From: Segatella albensis DSM 11370 = JCM 12258
Lineage (GTDB): Bacteria > Bacteroidota > Bacteroidia > Bacteroidales > Bacteroidaceae
Direction: 5' to 3'
DNA: 64,000 nt
Assembly (NCBI RefSeq): GCF_000426565.1
Contig: NZ_AUFP01000006.1
Coordinates: 164,708 to 228,707, forward strand
Part shown: piece by piece, positions 53,700 to 62,678 of the stretch
Layout: each line of letters starts with the position of its first letter
How positions within the stretch are numbered: position 1 is the stretch's first letter
Program-made: the position numbers and the translations under genes
Notes under the pieces: model-generated
What the model saw: only the letters and a program-made list of their open reading frames with translations
The model's database searches: none
What the model was told of the DNA's origin: nothing

Positions 53700-56047
53700 A
53701 GAATTTTCTTTCTTTACTCCTACTCTTCGGCTGTTCCATGACAACTGAAGCACAAATACAGCAGTTCGACAACAATTCGAATTTCAATCAAATAGATGAA
53801 AACGGGAACCTAACGCTTAGAAATCGAAACAAGACAGATTCACTAAGTGGTAATCATAAAGAGATTCCAAAAGGATTAAAAGTATGGACTATAGACAACA
53901 GATTCGGTGACCAAACAATTGCTGAAGTTGATACGGTTCCACATATGTTTCAGAATTCTATATTCACTACGGGACTTCGTGGTGAATATAACTCTACAGG
54001 AACCATAGCCTCTCCTCGAATTGCACGAATTTATATTGATCGTTTGGAAGATAAGCAATTTATCTTTACACAGCCATACGACTATTTTGTACAGCCTGTC
54101 AGCTTACACCATTTTACGAACACATACTCTCCTATTACCAATATTACATATAATACAAATGGTAATAAAATCAATGGGGAGGATTATATCAAAACTATGT
54201 TTGCTGTAAATGCAGGCAAACGTCTTGGTGTAGGCTTTAAATTTGATTACAGATATGCCCGTGGTTATTACAGCAAGCAAAACGCTTCCCTTTTTGACTA
54301 TACCATGTGGGGAAGTTATCTCGGTGACAAATATCAGGCCCATCTATTAATGTCTACGAATCATCAGAAAACAACAGAGAATGGTGGAATAACCAATGAT
54401 AACTATATCACTCATCCTGAAATCTTTAACGAGAATTTCCAAAGTGATGAAATTCCAACAGTATTGTCTTCTACATGGAATAGAAATGATAATCAGCATA
54501 TTTTCTTCTCACATCGCTATAGCGTAGGTTTCAACAAGAAGGTTCCTATGACCGAAGAAGAAATCAAAGCAAAGAAATTTGCTATTGCATCTAAAAAAGA
54601 AAACGATGAGAAAAAGCTAAAGGATGAATTAAGAAAAAAAGCTAAAGTTGATGGACGTTCTTTCGACGAAAAGGCTTATGATAGTCAGCAGTCATTCAAT
54701 GGAAGGCCAGAAAATGCAAAGATTGCAGGTGATGAGCCTACTTCCCAATCTAAGAACGGAGATAGAATTACTGTCAACGGCAAGAATTCTGCTGATAGCC
54801 TTATCCGTTCAACGACTAAAGCACAAGAAGATACAGCATGGCTAAAGAATGAATATGTTCCCGTTACGAGTTTCATTCATACGGCAGAATTCAATAACTA
54901 CAGAAGAATCTTCCAAGCTTATGAAACTCCGGAGGGTTATTATCTTAATGAATATTTCAAGTCTTTCGATGGGAAAACATTCTCAGGAGATTCCATCTAT
55001 GACCGTACTCGCCATTTTGAACTGAAAAATACCTTCGCCATAGCCATGCTTGAGGGATTTAACAAGTGGGTGAAATCTGGATTAAAGATTTTTGCTAGCT
55101 ATGACATGCGCCATTTCGAACTACCGGATAATGCATATAGCGTTAACAAAACTAACGAATATGACTTCAGTGTTGGTGGACAATTAAATAAGACCCAAGG
55201 CTCCCTATTCCATTACAATGTCATAGGAGAATTCGGTATTCTCGGACAAGATGCTGGTTTCCTTAAAATAGATGCGAATGCAGACTTAAACTTTAAGTTA
55301 ATGGGAGATACTATCCAACTAAAAGCAACAGGATTCATGCATCGCACTTCTCCTACATTCTATTACCGCCACTATCACTCAAAGCATATATGGTGGGATA
55401 ATGATGATTTAGACAAAATCATTCATAGCAGAATACTAGGGGAATTCTCACTAAAGAGAACTGATACAAAGTTACGTATAGCATACGACAACATCCAAAA
55501 CTATACATATCTTGTTTCAACTTATAATATAACATCTGATTATAAGAGAACAGGAAATACGGTGAGTGTAAATCAGAAGAAAGGAAATCTAAGTCTATTG
55601 ACAGCTCAGTTATGGCAGAACTTTAAACTAGGTATACTAAACTGGGAAAATGTTCTCACCTATCAAAAATCTACAGATGAAGAAGTTCTTCCAGTTCCTT
55701 ATTTCAATGCCTACACTAACTTATATATTAAGTTCAGGATTGCACATGTCTTGAATACAGAATTTGGTATTGATGCTAATTACTTTACAAAGTATTATGC
55801 CCCGGACTATTGTCCTGCAATAGGACAGTTTGCCGTACAGGGTAATGGAGAGAACCAAAAGGTGAAAGTTGGAAATTATCCACTTGCAAACGTTTACTTC
55901 AATTTCCACCTGAAGCATACTAGATTCTATGTAATGTATAGTCATTTCAACCAAGGTAGCTTTAGAAATGCTTATTTCTATACTCCACACTACCCTCTTA
56001 ATCAAGCTATTCTCCAATTCGGACTAAGTTGGAATTTCTTTAATTAA
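53696..56047 (+). CDS. Putative beta-barrel porin (Porin_10-like)
   Basis: 783 residues. A signal peptide (cleavage after TEAQI) leads into a long protein dense in alternating aromatic strands and ending in LSWNFFN, typical of an outer-membrane barrel. A Lys/Glu/Asp-rich insertion (about residues 285-350) probably forms an extracellular or periplasmic loop. The pattern matches the 'putative porin' family of Bacteroidota; the solute is unknown. It ends the three-gene operon, followed by a hairpin. Confidence 0.75.
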   Translation: MKNFLSLLLLFGCSMTTEAQIQQFDNNSNFNQIDENGNLTLRNRNKTDSLSGNHKEIPKGLKVWTIDNRFGDQTIAEVDTVPHMFQNSIFTTGLRGEYNSTGTIASPRIARIYIDRLEDKQFIFTQPYDYFVQPVSLHHFTNTYSPITNITYNTNGNKINGEDYIKTMFAVNAGKRLGVGFKFDYRYARGYYSKQNASLFDYTMWGSYLGDKYQAHLLMSTNHQKTTENGGITNDNYITHPEIFNENFQSDEIPTVLSSTWNRNDNQHIFFSHRYSVGFNKKVPMTEEEIKAKKFAIASKKENDEKKLKDELRKKAKVDGRSFDEKAYDSQQSFNGRPENAKIAGDEPTSQSKNGDRITVNGKNSADSLIRSTTKAQEDTAWLKNEYVPVTSFIHTAEFNNYRRIFQAYETPEGYYLNEYFKSFDGKTFSGDSIYDRTRHFELKNTFAIAMLEGFNKWVKSGLKIFASYDMRHFELPDNAYSVNKTNEYDFSVGGQLNKTQGSLFHYNVIGEFGILGQDAGFLKIDANADLNFKLMGDTIQLKATGFMHRTSPTFYYRHYHSKHIWWDNDDLDKIIHSRILGEFSLKRTDTKLRIAYDNIQNYTYLVSTYNITSDYKRTGNTVSVNQKKGNLSLLTAQLWQNFKLGILNWENVLTYQKSTDEEVLPVPYFNAYTNLYIKFRIAHVLNTEFGIDANYFTKYYAPDYCPAIGQFAVQGNGENQKVKVGNYPLANVYFNFHLKHTRFYVMYSHFNQGSFRNAYFYTPHYPLNQAILQFGLSWNFFN

Positions 56048-56054
56048 TATAAGA

Positions 56055-56085
56055 CTCCTTCTCTTCTTCAAAAGAGGAGGAGATT
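56055..56085 (+). terminator. Weak terminator after the porin gene
   Basis: CTCCTTCTCTT / AAGAGGAGGAG stem (one G-T pair) followed by only ATTT. Some read-through into menA is likely. Confidence 0.55.
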
Positions 56086-56095
56086 TAAAACGAAC

Positions 56096-57043
56096 ATGAA
56101 CGAAAAGCATATTACAACAAATAGTTTTAAAGCATGGTTCTTGGCTGCACGCCCAAAGACATTGAGTGGTGCCGCCGTACCTGTATTAATAGGAATGGCA
56201 TTCGCATATAAAGATACTGGAATAAACTCTTTTCAGATACTTCCTGCTATCCTATGCCTACTGTTTGCATGGGTCATGCAAATAGACTCAAATTTTATCA
56301 ATGATTACTTTGATTGTATACATGGAAACGACAACAAAGAGAAGAGATTAGGTCCTCAACGAGCATGCTCCGAAGGATGGATTACTCTGAAAGCCATGAA
56401 AACAGGAATCATCATAACAACGTTTTTAGGATGCATCATCGGACTTCCTCTAATAATATATGGTGGTATCGAGATGATTCTTGTTGGAGTGCTATGTATC
56501 CTTTTTGCTTTTCTATATACCACAAAACTCAGTTATCTAGGATTAGGAGATCTTTTAGTTCTGGTATTTTTTGGTATTGTTCCAGTTTGTCTTACATATT
56601 ATGTCATCATGCCAGACAACAGTCAGACGATCACAATAGAAGTGTTTCTGGCATCCATTTCGTGTGGACTTGTCATAGACACCTTATTATTAGTAAATAA
56701 CTATCGTGACAGAGACAATGACAAACAGGATGGAAAAAAGACACTGGTTGTAAGAATTGGAGAAAGAAACACAGAAAAAGTATATTATATAGTAGGTATA
56801 ATTGCAGCCCTTATCATGATCATTATACAGCAAAATAATATCTATAATTATAATAATATATGGATCAAAAGCATACCAACAGGCGTCTTCTTTATTTATT
56901 TTATCCAACATACAATGACATGGAGAAAAATGAAAAAGATAAACCATGGTAAGGAATTAAATAAAATGCTAGGCCAAACTTCTAAAAACATGATTGTATT
57001 TGGCATACTTGAATCTCTATCAATTGTAATAACATCATTATGA
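56096..57043 (+). CDS. menA: 1,4-dihydroxy-2-naphthoate polyprenyltransferase
   Basis: 315 residues and about eight membrane helices. MenA attaches the polyprenyl tail to dihydroxynaphthoate in menaquinone synthesis. The first Asp-rich motif is NDYFDCIHGND (about residue 64) and the second is DRDNDKQDGKKTL (about 205). The N-terminal ARPKTLSGAAVPVLIG is typical. It overlaps the HD-domain gene by 4 bp (ATGA). Other men genes are not in the window. Confidence 0.92.
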   Translation: MNEKHITTNSFKAWFLAARPKTLSGAAVPVLIGMAFAYKDTGINSFQILPAILCLLFAWVMQIDSNFINDYFDCIHGNDNKEKRLGPQRACSEGWITLKAMKTGIIITTFLGCIIGLPLIIYGGIEMILVGVLCILFAFLYTTKLSYLGLGDLLVLVFFGIVPVCLTYYVIMPDNSQTITIEVFLASISCGLVIDTLLLVNNYRDRDNDKQDGKKTLVVRIGERNTEKVYYIVGIIAALIMIIIQQNNIYNYNNIWIKSIPTGVFFIYFIQHTMTWRKMKKINHGKELNKMLGQTSKNMIVFGILESLSIVITSL

Positions 57044-57672
57044 AACAACAGGTTAATTTGGAGATTATGGAATTTGTAGAGAAACAAATTCTTCCCAGAT
57101 ATATAAAATTTGGTGAAAGTCATGGCCTAAGGCATGTTAATCGGGTTATAAAGAACTCCATAGAATTAGCCCAGACCACGGGAGCAGACATAGATATGGT
57201 ATACGTTGTTGCCGCATATCACGATTTAGGCATGGAAGGGCCAAGAGCTATCCACCATATCACAAGTGGAAAAATCATTTCATCAGATGCAAGACTAAAG
57301 AAATGGTTTTCGGTAGAACAAATAAAAATAATGAAAGAGGCTGTCGAAGACCATAGAGCTTCTGCAAGTAGACAACCAAGAAGCATATATGGAAAAATCG
57401 TTGCAGAAGCAGACCGAGATCTTGATATTAATGAGGTATTTACCAGAGCCATACAATATGGACAAGAAAAGTATCCAGAAAAGAATCAAGACGAACAATG
57501 GGAACGGTTCAAGAAACATATGGAAGAGAAATACGGACGAAATGGATATATCAAATTATGGATACCAAATTCGCCTAACAGTCAAAAACTAAGAAACATA
57601 CAAGATATTATTGACGATAAAGAAAAACTAAAAAAAATCTTCTCAGAAATTTATCAGAAAATAAAAAGATAA
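57040..57672 (+). CDS. HD-domain phosphohydrolase-like protein
   Basis: 210 residues. The HD signature is complete: His in HGLRHVNRV, His-Asp in AAYHDLGM, a further His in VEDHRASAS, and the late Asp in AEADRDLDI. These are metal ligands, so it is probably an active phosphohydrolase of the small YedJ/YpgQ-like group acting on nucleotides or similar. Its start overlaps menA by 4 bp. Confidence 0.82.
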   Translation: MKQQVNLEIMEFVEKQILPRYIKFGESHGLRHVNRVIKNSIELAQTTGADIDMVYVVAAYHDLGMEGPRAIHHITSGKIISSDARLKKWFSVEQIKIMKEAVEDHRASASRQPRSIYGKIVAEADRDLDINEVFTRAIQYGQEKYPEKNQDEQWERFKKHMEEKYGRNGYIKLWIPNSPNSQKLRNIQDIIDDKEKLKKIFSEIYQKIKR

Positions 57673-57676
57673 AAAC

Positions 57677-57707
57677 TTGTAAGTTTCAAGGAAAAACTGT
57701 ATATTTG
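57677..57707 (+). promoter_or_regulatory. Promoter of the structured RNA upstream of ribE
   Basis: TTG (57677-57679), 20 nt and TATATTTG (57700-57707). Transcription should begin near 57714, after the HD-gene stop. Confidence 0.7.
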
Positions 57708-57713
57708 CAAGTG

Positions 57714-57975
57714 AAAGGAAATGACATCGGGGTCGTGTCGATTCGATCGGGATACTCATCAAATTAATACGAAAACCGAGGATGCTCCTTCTGTCAATGG
57801 CGGGCCACATAAAACGCTTAGGCGACTAAACCTTTTAGGTCGGTGGATTACAAAGACTTAAGGGCTCTCAAACTTTTTAAGCTCGGAGTTTCATCACATC
57901 ATCGAGCGACCCTTTTTAAAGAAATACCGGAAGAATGAAGACTTGGAATTTATATTTCTCTTCATTCTTCTTTTT
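57714..57975 (+). ncRNA. Candidate structured RNA between the HD gene and ribE
   Basis: The 320-bp gap has no good protein frame but clear RNA signs. It has its own promoter. The 5' part GGGTCG (57730-57735) and CGAT (57739-57742) can pair with CGACCC (57907-57912) and ATCG (57901-57904), closing a domain of about 180 nt with T5 right after it. A second strong hairpin follows (57930-57970) with T5, ending 17 nt before ribE. The size and paired ends would fit a 6S-like or other stand-alone RNA, and the position would fit a ribE leader. The FMN riboswitch consensus is absent. Class unknown. Confidence 0.55.
57930..57975 (+). terminator. Terminator just before ribE
   Basis: A perfect 12-bp stem GAAGAATGAAGA / TCTTCATTCTTC with a 17-nt loop is followed by T5. 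It ends the RNA or serves as an attenuator of ribE. Confidence 0.8.
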
Positions 57976-57992
57976 GTATAAGAAAATAAAAT

Positions 57993-58595
57993 ATGTTTAG
58001 TGGAATTGTAGAAGAAATGGCTACTATCGTAGCAATAAAGAGAAACTTGGATAATATTGATATTACCTTGAAATGCTCTTTTGTAGACCAACTTAAGATT
58101 GACCAAAGTATAAGTCATAATGGTGTATGTCTTACTGTGGTAGAAATAAAAGACGGTACCTATACGGTTACTGCTATGAAAGAGACACTTAACCGCAGTA
58201 ATCTTGGTTTGCTGAACGTAGGAGACAAAATAAACATCGAGAGATCTATGATTATGAACGGACGCCTTGACGGGCATATCGTTCAGGGACATGTCGACGA
58301 AACTGCAAAGTGTATTGCTATGGAAGATGCCAATGGTTCTACTTATTTCACCTTTGAATATAAACTTGATCGAGAAATGGCAAAGAAGGGATATTTTACA
58401 GTAGACAAAGGATCTGTTACTGTAAATGGAGTATCTCTAACAGTTTGTGAACCTACAGATAACACCTTCAAAGTTGCCATCATACCATATACACGTCAGA
58501 ATACAAATTTCTGCAACATCAAAGTTGGTAGTGTCGTAAATATAGAATTCGATATTCTCGGAAAATATATTGCTCGACTAAATCATTTTGAATAA
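57993..58595 (+). CDS. ribE: Riboflavin synthase alpha chain
   Basis: 200 residues with two lumazine-binding repeats. It dismutates 6,7-dimethyl-8-ribityllumazine to riboflavin. The start MFSGIVEEMATI is diagnostic. The repeats contain NGVCLTVVE and NGVSLTVCE. No other rib gene is adjacent. Expression must either pass the terminator at 57930-57975 or use a promoter not recognised in the 17-nt gap. Confidence 0.95.
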   Translation: MFSGIVEEMATIVAIKRNLDNIDITLKCSFVDQLKIDQSISHNGVCLTVVEIKDGTYTVTAMKETLNRSNLGLLNVGDKINIERSMIMNGRLDGHIVQGHVDETAKCIAMEDANGSTYFTFEYKLDREMAKKGYFTVDKGSVTVNGVSLTVCEPTDNTFKVAIIPYTRQNTNFCNIKVGSVVNIEFDILGKYIARLNHFE

Positions 58596-58718
58596 TCGCC
58601 CACAACTTACTGATATATCGTAACAATTCTAGCATGATAACAAAACTAATGTTAAAATTTCATCGATAAAATAAACGAATTGGTTTGAAAAACATCAAAC
58701 AACTATAGTAACTGAAAT

Positions 58719-60056
58719 ATGAGACATATCACTAAAATTATCTTGGCAGGCATTTTAACTAGTGCTTCTCCTTTATTTACACAGGCCAAACAATGGTCTT
58801 TACAAGATTGCATTAGTTATGCCATCAAGAATAACATAACCATCCAAAAGGCACAATTGACAAAGCAAAGTGCTTACGAAGATTATCTACAATCAAAAGC
58901 AGCTCTTCTCCCATCTCTAAGCGCTTCCACAAGTCAAAATATCAATTATACACCATGGGTGGCAAGTGGTATTAGTAGTGATGGATACACAAGATCTTCT
59001 ATAGACAAGACTTCTTATAATGGTATATATTCCGTATCTGGCAACTGGACAATATGGAATGGTAACCGAAATAGAAATCAAATTAAATTGAATAAATTAA
59101 CAGTTGAAGCTGCGGAATTAGATTCTGCAATACAGGCTCAAAATATAGAGGAGCAGATCGTTCAACTTTATATACAAATACTATATTCTAATGAAGCAAT
59201 AGAAGTAAACAAAGAGAGTCTTAGAACAAGCCAACTCAACGAAGAGCGTGGAAAGACTATGCTCAACGTCGGTAAAATCAGTAAGGCTGACTTGGCTCAA
59301 CTTACAGCGCAACGTGCTCAAGATGAATATAACATAGTATCCGCAGAAAACAACGTAAAAAACTACAAGCGCCAACTCAAAGCCTTGCTACAAATTACAA
59401 ACGATGACAATTTCGACATTACTATTCCTACAACAACAGATGAAATGGCAATGGCTGAGATTCCGGCTTTGAACGATGTATATAATTCTGCGCTTAACAA
59501 TCGACCTGAGATAAAAAATTATCTAAATCATATCAAACAGAGTGATTTAAATATTAAGATCGCTAAGGCCAACAAGTTACCAACTGTATCAGCAACTGCC
59601 GGTATATCCACTAGTACAACCTCCATGAACAATAATCCTTGGGGGACACAGTTAAAGGATAACTTTAGCGTAGGTGGAGGAATTTCTGTGAGTATACCAA
59701 TATCAGACAATAGAAATTCTAAGACTATTATAAATAAAGCTTTGATTCAGAAAGAGAATTATATATTAGACTTAAAGAATCAACAGACTACATTGTATTC
59801 TACTATCGAGAATTATTGGTTACAAGCTAATACAAATCAAAGTCAATTCAAAGCTGCAAAATTAAATACCGAAAGTGCTCAGAAAAGTTACGAACTTCTC
59901 AATGAGCAATTCAATCTGGGTTTGAAGAATATTATCGAACTTAGAACTGGAAAAGACAAATATATAATGGCTAAACAAAATGAACTTCAAGCTAAATATA
60001 TGACAATATTGAATCATGATATGCTAAAGTTTTACCAAAACGGTATCATCAAATGA
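58719..60056 (+). CDS. TolC-family outer-membrane efflux protein
   Basis: 445 residues. A signal peptide (cleavage near TQAKQ) is followed by the TolC repeat pattern: SLQDCISYAIKNNITIQKAQ at the start, long alpha-helical hairpins, and NRPEIKNYLNHIKQSDLNI at the start of the second repeat. It forms the outer-membrane duct of a tripartite efflux or secretion pump. The usual partner genes (membrane-fusion protein and RND or MacB pump) are not next to it; a mobile element begins about 380 bp downstream and may have separated them. Confidence 0.88.
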   Translation: MRHITKIILAGILTSASPLFTQAKQWSLQDCISYAIKNNITIQKAQLTKQSAYEDYLQSKAALLPSLSASTSQNINYTPWVASGISSDGYTRSSIDKTSYNGIYSVSGNWTIWNGNRNRNQIKLNKLTVEAAELDSAIQAQNIEEQIVQLYIQILYSNEAIEVNKESLRTSQLNEERGKTMLNVGKISKADLAQLTAQRAQDEYNIVSAENNVKNYKRQLKALLQITNDDNFDITIPTTTDEMAMAEIPALNDVYNSALNNRPEIKNYLNHIKQSDLNIKIAKANKLPTVSATAGISTSTTSMNNNPWGTQLKDNFSVGGGISVSIPISDNRNSKTIINKALIQKENYILDLKNQQTTLYSTIENYWLQANTNQSQFKAAKLNTESAQKSYELLNEQFNLGLKNIIELRTGKDKYIMAKQNELQAKYMTILNHDMLKFYQNGIIK

Positions 60057-60222
60057 TTTTGTTTGCCTCCCGACAATAAGATGCAAATCTTATATAAGGA
60101 CTATAATTATAAATACTACAAAGTTCAAAATATTTGATTAAATACTGCTAACATAAAGCTCTAAAGCAGCCAAAGGAGAATAAGAGAGGTTGGAACGTAA
60201 ACAGTTGGGAATGAGTAGATTT

Positions 60223-60346
60223 GCACAAAGTTGCCAAATCGGCATAAAGCAAGCGAGTGAGGAATATTGAAGTAGTTCAGTTACTAAATCGTGAGCCACA
60301 GTTACCTATGCAAAGCAGGTAACAATGCGGAAAGGCAACTTTGTGC
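60223..60346. repeat. Long-range 13-bp inverted repeat left of the integrase
   Basis: GCACAAAGTTGCC and its exact reverse complement are separated by 98 bp. They lie within 100-220 bp of the integrase start. Confidence 0.6.
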
Positions 60347-60410
60347 ATCAACGGATTTTATTGCACTGATTCTCAATGTTTTGCGTATCAAGGAACGCTT
60401 ACAAAATGAT

Positions 60411-60418
60411 TATATTTG
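60411..60418 (+). promoter_or_regulatory. -7 box of the integrase gene
   Basis: TATATTTG, 21 bp before the ATG at 60440. It excludes the longer start at 60416. Confidence 0.55.
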
Positions 60419-60439
60419 CACACTCAAAATGTAAGCGTT

Positions 60440-61477
60440 ATGAAAATCGAAAAATTCAAGGTGTTGCTCTACCTAAAAAAGAGCGGATTGGACAAAACCG
60501 GAAAAGCTCCCATCATGGGACGCATCACGGTGAACAGGACTATGGCGCAGTTCTCCTGCAAGTTGTCTTGCACTCCATCGCTTTGGAATCCTCGTGCCAG
60601 CCGATTGGAGGGCAAGAGCAAGGAAGCCGTGGAAACCAACAAGGACATCGAGCAGTTGTTGCTTTCCATCCAAAAGGCTTTCGATGTGCTTGTGGAAAAG
60701 AGAACGGACTTCGAGGCTAAGGATGTCAAGGAGGCTTTGCAGGGCAGCGTCAAGACACAGACCACCCTTCTCTCCTTCGTGGACGAGCATATCAGTGAAC
60801 TCAGCACCCATGAGGGCATCGATATGTCGAAGAGCAGTGTCTGGACTTACAGAAAAATTCGCAAGAATCTCGCTGAGTTCATCGGGGAGAAGTATAGGTT
60901 GACTGATTTGGCTTTCGGACAGCTGACCGAGCCTTTCATCAGTGACTTTCACCATTACTTGCTTGACGAGAAAGGCTTTTCATCAGGAACCATCACCATC
61001 TATGTGTCGCTCTTCAAGAAGATGTGCCGCCATACATTCGGAGTCTTGATGCTCAACGAGGACATTCCCATCGGCAGCATAGCCAAGATTATGGGGCACG
61101 CAGACATTACAAGCACACAGGTCTATGCGCAGGTGACGGAGCAGAAGATTTCAAATGACATGGATAAGCTTATTGCCAAGCGAGAAAGGAACAGATTATC
61201 GAACGAAAAAACTATTCCTGCAGGGTTCTTCGGCTCAGTTGCAGCCTGGCAAAAGCTCCTTGTCCGTCATGAAGTGCTCACTGCCAAGCATGGGGCGGTA
61301 GTTCATCACGGCACGTTCAAAATTGTCAACCATTCGGTTGAGGTGGTTCACGATGTGGTTCATCCACTCGCTGTTTCTTGTCATTACTTCATTGCTCATA
61401 GTTGTCTCGTTTTATTGTTAATACTTACGTTACTCGGTTTACTTGCTGCATTGGATAAAGTGGCTGTTGTATATTGA
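60440..61477 (+). pseudogene. Tyrosine recombinase/integrase with catalytic core deleted
   Basis: The start at 60440 (MKIEKFKVLLYLKKSG) and the first 190 or so residues are an intact arm-binding and core-binding region of a Bacteroidota transposon integrase. After TIYVSLFKKM the sequence jumps to the end of the catalytic domain (CRHTFGVLMLNEDIP, MGHADITSTQVYAQV with the nucleophilic Tyr). About 100-120 residues with the first catalytic Arg, the Lys and the HxxR His are missing. The normal stop is also lost: from about 61200 the frame runs on through antisense sequence of the next gene to 61477. The protein cannot be catalytically competent. Confidence 0.85.
61205..61399 (-). pseudogene. Excisionase-like HTH gene, frameshifted and truncated
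   Basis: Starts at 61399 (MSNEVMTRNSEWMNHIVNHL). After TDKEL the frame runs into a TGA at 61235-61237. A shift in frame restores ARLQLSRRTLQE, the HTH typical of small excisionase-like proteins of Bacteroidota elements. It then meets the junction with the integrase end. Normal length is about 95-120 residues. It lies 82 bp downstream of an intact paralogue on the same strand. Confidence 0.75.
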
Positions 61478-61481
61478 CAGC

Positions 61482-61793
61482 CTAACCTGTGCGCTTGCGA
61501 AAGCGCATGTCCTTTTTCTTGTCCTCCACTACTGCTACGATAGCCATTACGTCCTCCGGCTTGTAGTAGGTCTTGTGGCTGATTTGCGTATAAGCCAAAG
61601 TTCCGTTGTCCCGAAGCGTCTGCACTGTCCGTGGGCAGATGTTGAGTGTCTGACACACGTCCTGCGTGTCGAGCCACTTGTTCATGGTCTTGTCCTCACT
61701 GCACTCAAGGATTCTGTCCATGCGCTTCACGAAGTTCTCCAACTGGGCATCAAGATAGTTGAATACCTCTTCCTCGAATACGATGAATCCCAT
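61482..61793 (-). CDS. Excisionase-like helix-turn-helix protein
   Basis: 103 residues. The HTH is WLDTQDVCQTLNICPRTVQT, followed by LRDNGTLAYTQISHKTYYKPEDV, the wing typical of MerR/Xis-like DNA-binding proteins (helix_turn_helix_17 type). Pairs of such genes next to an integrase help excise Bacteroidota mobilizable elements. It appears intact. A promoter (TATCTTTG, 61873-61880) lies upstream. Confidence 0.8.
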   Translation of the reverse strand: MGFIVFEEEVFNYLDAQLENFVKRMDRILECSEDKTMNKWLDTQDVCQTLNICPRTVQTLRDNGTLAYTQISHKTYYKPEDVMAIVAVVEDKKKDMRFRKRTG

Positions 61794-62190
61794 ACTTTTC
61801 TTTTTTCTAAGTTAATACTATGTTATATGTCGCAAAGCTCCACGCATATGCTGTGCTCCACGTTTGTGAGTGCAAAGATAAGGCACGGCAATCTAAAAAC
61901 AAGCGTTTTCAATTTCTGTGGCAGTATGTTGCCGGGGTTTGCCGACTTCAACGCCAAAAGCAACAAGAAAAACTTGCACGACTGCAACGAATACATGAAC
62001 AATGATGAGTTGAGAAATACGTTGAAGTTCTCACAACTATCTCGGTATGCAAATAAGCAAGCCACAACTAAATTGCCACGTTACACCCAATCAGTTGCAT
62101 GGCTGCACTCAGTACACTTACTTTGCACCCGACAATCGGTCAATGGTGCAAACCGTGACCACTATACTAACAAATAAAACAGCATAAGCT
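61794..62190. other. Spacer between HTH and DUF3408 genes
   Basis: No credible gene is seen. It contains the leftward promoter of the HTH pair. A frame reading on the plus strand up to 62177 looks non-coding, being rich in rare residues with no start context. Confidence 0.55.
61873..61902 (-). promoter_or_regulatory. Promoter of the HTH pair
   Basis: On the minus strand TTG (61900-61902), 19 nt and TATCTTTG (61873-61880). It is 80 bp before the intact HTH gene. Confidence 0.6.
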
Positions 62191-62673
62191 ATGGCAAAAA
62201 CAAAAGATGTAGTCTTGACTCCTGAGCAAAAGGAGCTGATGGAAAAAGAGTAATTAGATTTTGTTAAACCATCTACGTATGGCAACAAAGCCAATCCAAG
62301 TAGTTGTAATTCTCTCTATGATGATGTAGAGAACCCAGAGTTGAGAGCAATTGTAGAGAAAGTTGCTGCAACAACTCCCTATAGAGAGGAAACATCAACG
62401 AACGAGGCTCAATCGCCACCGAATCCGCAGAAGCGCATCAGTGGCAAGCAGCGCAAGACGACATTAGAGGAGTATCAGCAGACCTTCCTCCAAGTTCCAA
62501 GGATTGACGACTGCAAGCCAGTCTTCGTCTGTTCCGATGTACGAGACCGTCTTGACCGTGTCGTCCGCATCCTCGGAGGGAGACGCATGAGCGTATCGGG
62601 CATCATCGAGAACATCGTACGCCACCACCTAAGCCTTTATGAAGAGGACTTCGAGGCTTGGCGCAAATTGTGA
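62191..62673 (+). pseudogene. DUF3408 mobile-element protein with a nonsense codon
   Basis: The ATG at 62191 opens MAKTKDVVLTPEQKELMEKE. A TAA at 62251-62253 interrupts after 20 codons, and the same frame continues without a break to 62673. The C-terminal part (DVRDRLDRVVRILGGRRMSV, SGIIENIVRHHL) is the ribbon-helix-helix-like DUF3408 domain found in Bacteroides conjugative and mobilizable elements. Only one base change is needed to restore it. Re-initiation at the TTG at 62341 could still give the C-terminal domain. Confidence 0.8.
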
Positions 62674-62678
62674 GAATT

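Larger units (their letters stand above)
60057..60439. other. Left flank of the mobilizable element
   Basis: No gene is seen. The stretch holds a 13-bp inverted repeat (GCACAAAGTTGCC at 60223-60235 and GGCAACTTTGTGC at 60334-60346) that encloses a smaller one (GTTACC/GGTAAC, 60301-60323). This is a plausible attachment-site or recombination region, but the actual att core cannot be placed without the right end. Confidence 0.45.

Noticed and set aside
57714..57992. FMN riboswitch upstream of ribE
   Set aside because: The conserved RFN segments (a GGGCGGGGTG-like 5' part, ACCGGCGGT, and the GTCCGGATGGGAG-like 3' part) are not found.
57714..57992. tmRNA, suggested by GGGG...GATTCGAtcGGGAT at the 5' side
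   Set aside because: There is no tag-peptide frame ending in ALAA, no 3' T arm with TTCGANTCC and no CCA, and the space before ribE is too short.
60416..60439. Upstream extension of the integrase to 60416
   Set aside because: It would start inside the -7 box TATATTTG at 60411-60418. The ATG at 60440 gives the usual family N-terminus.
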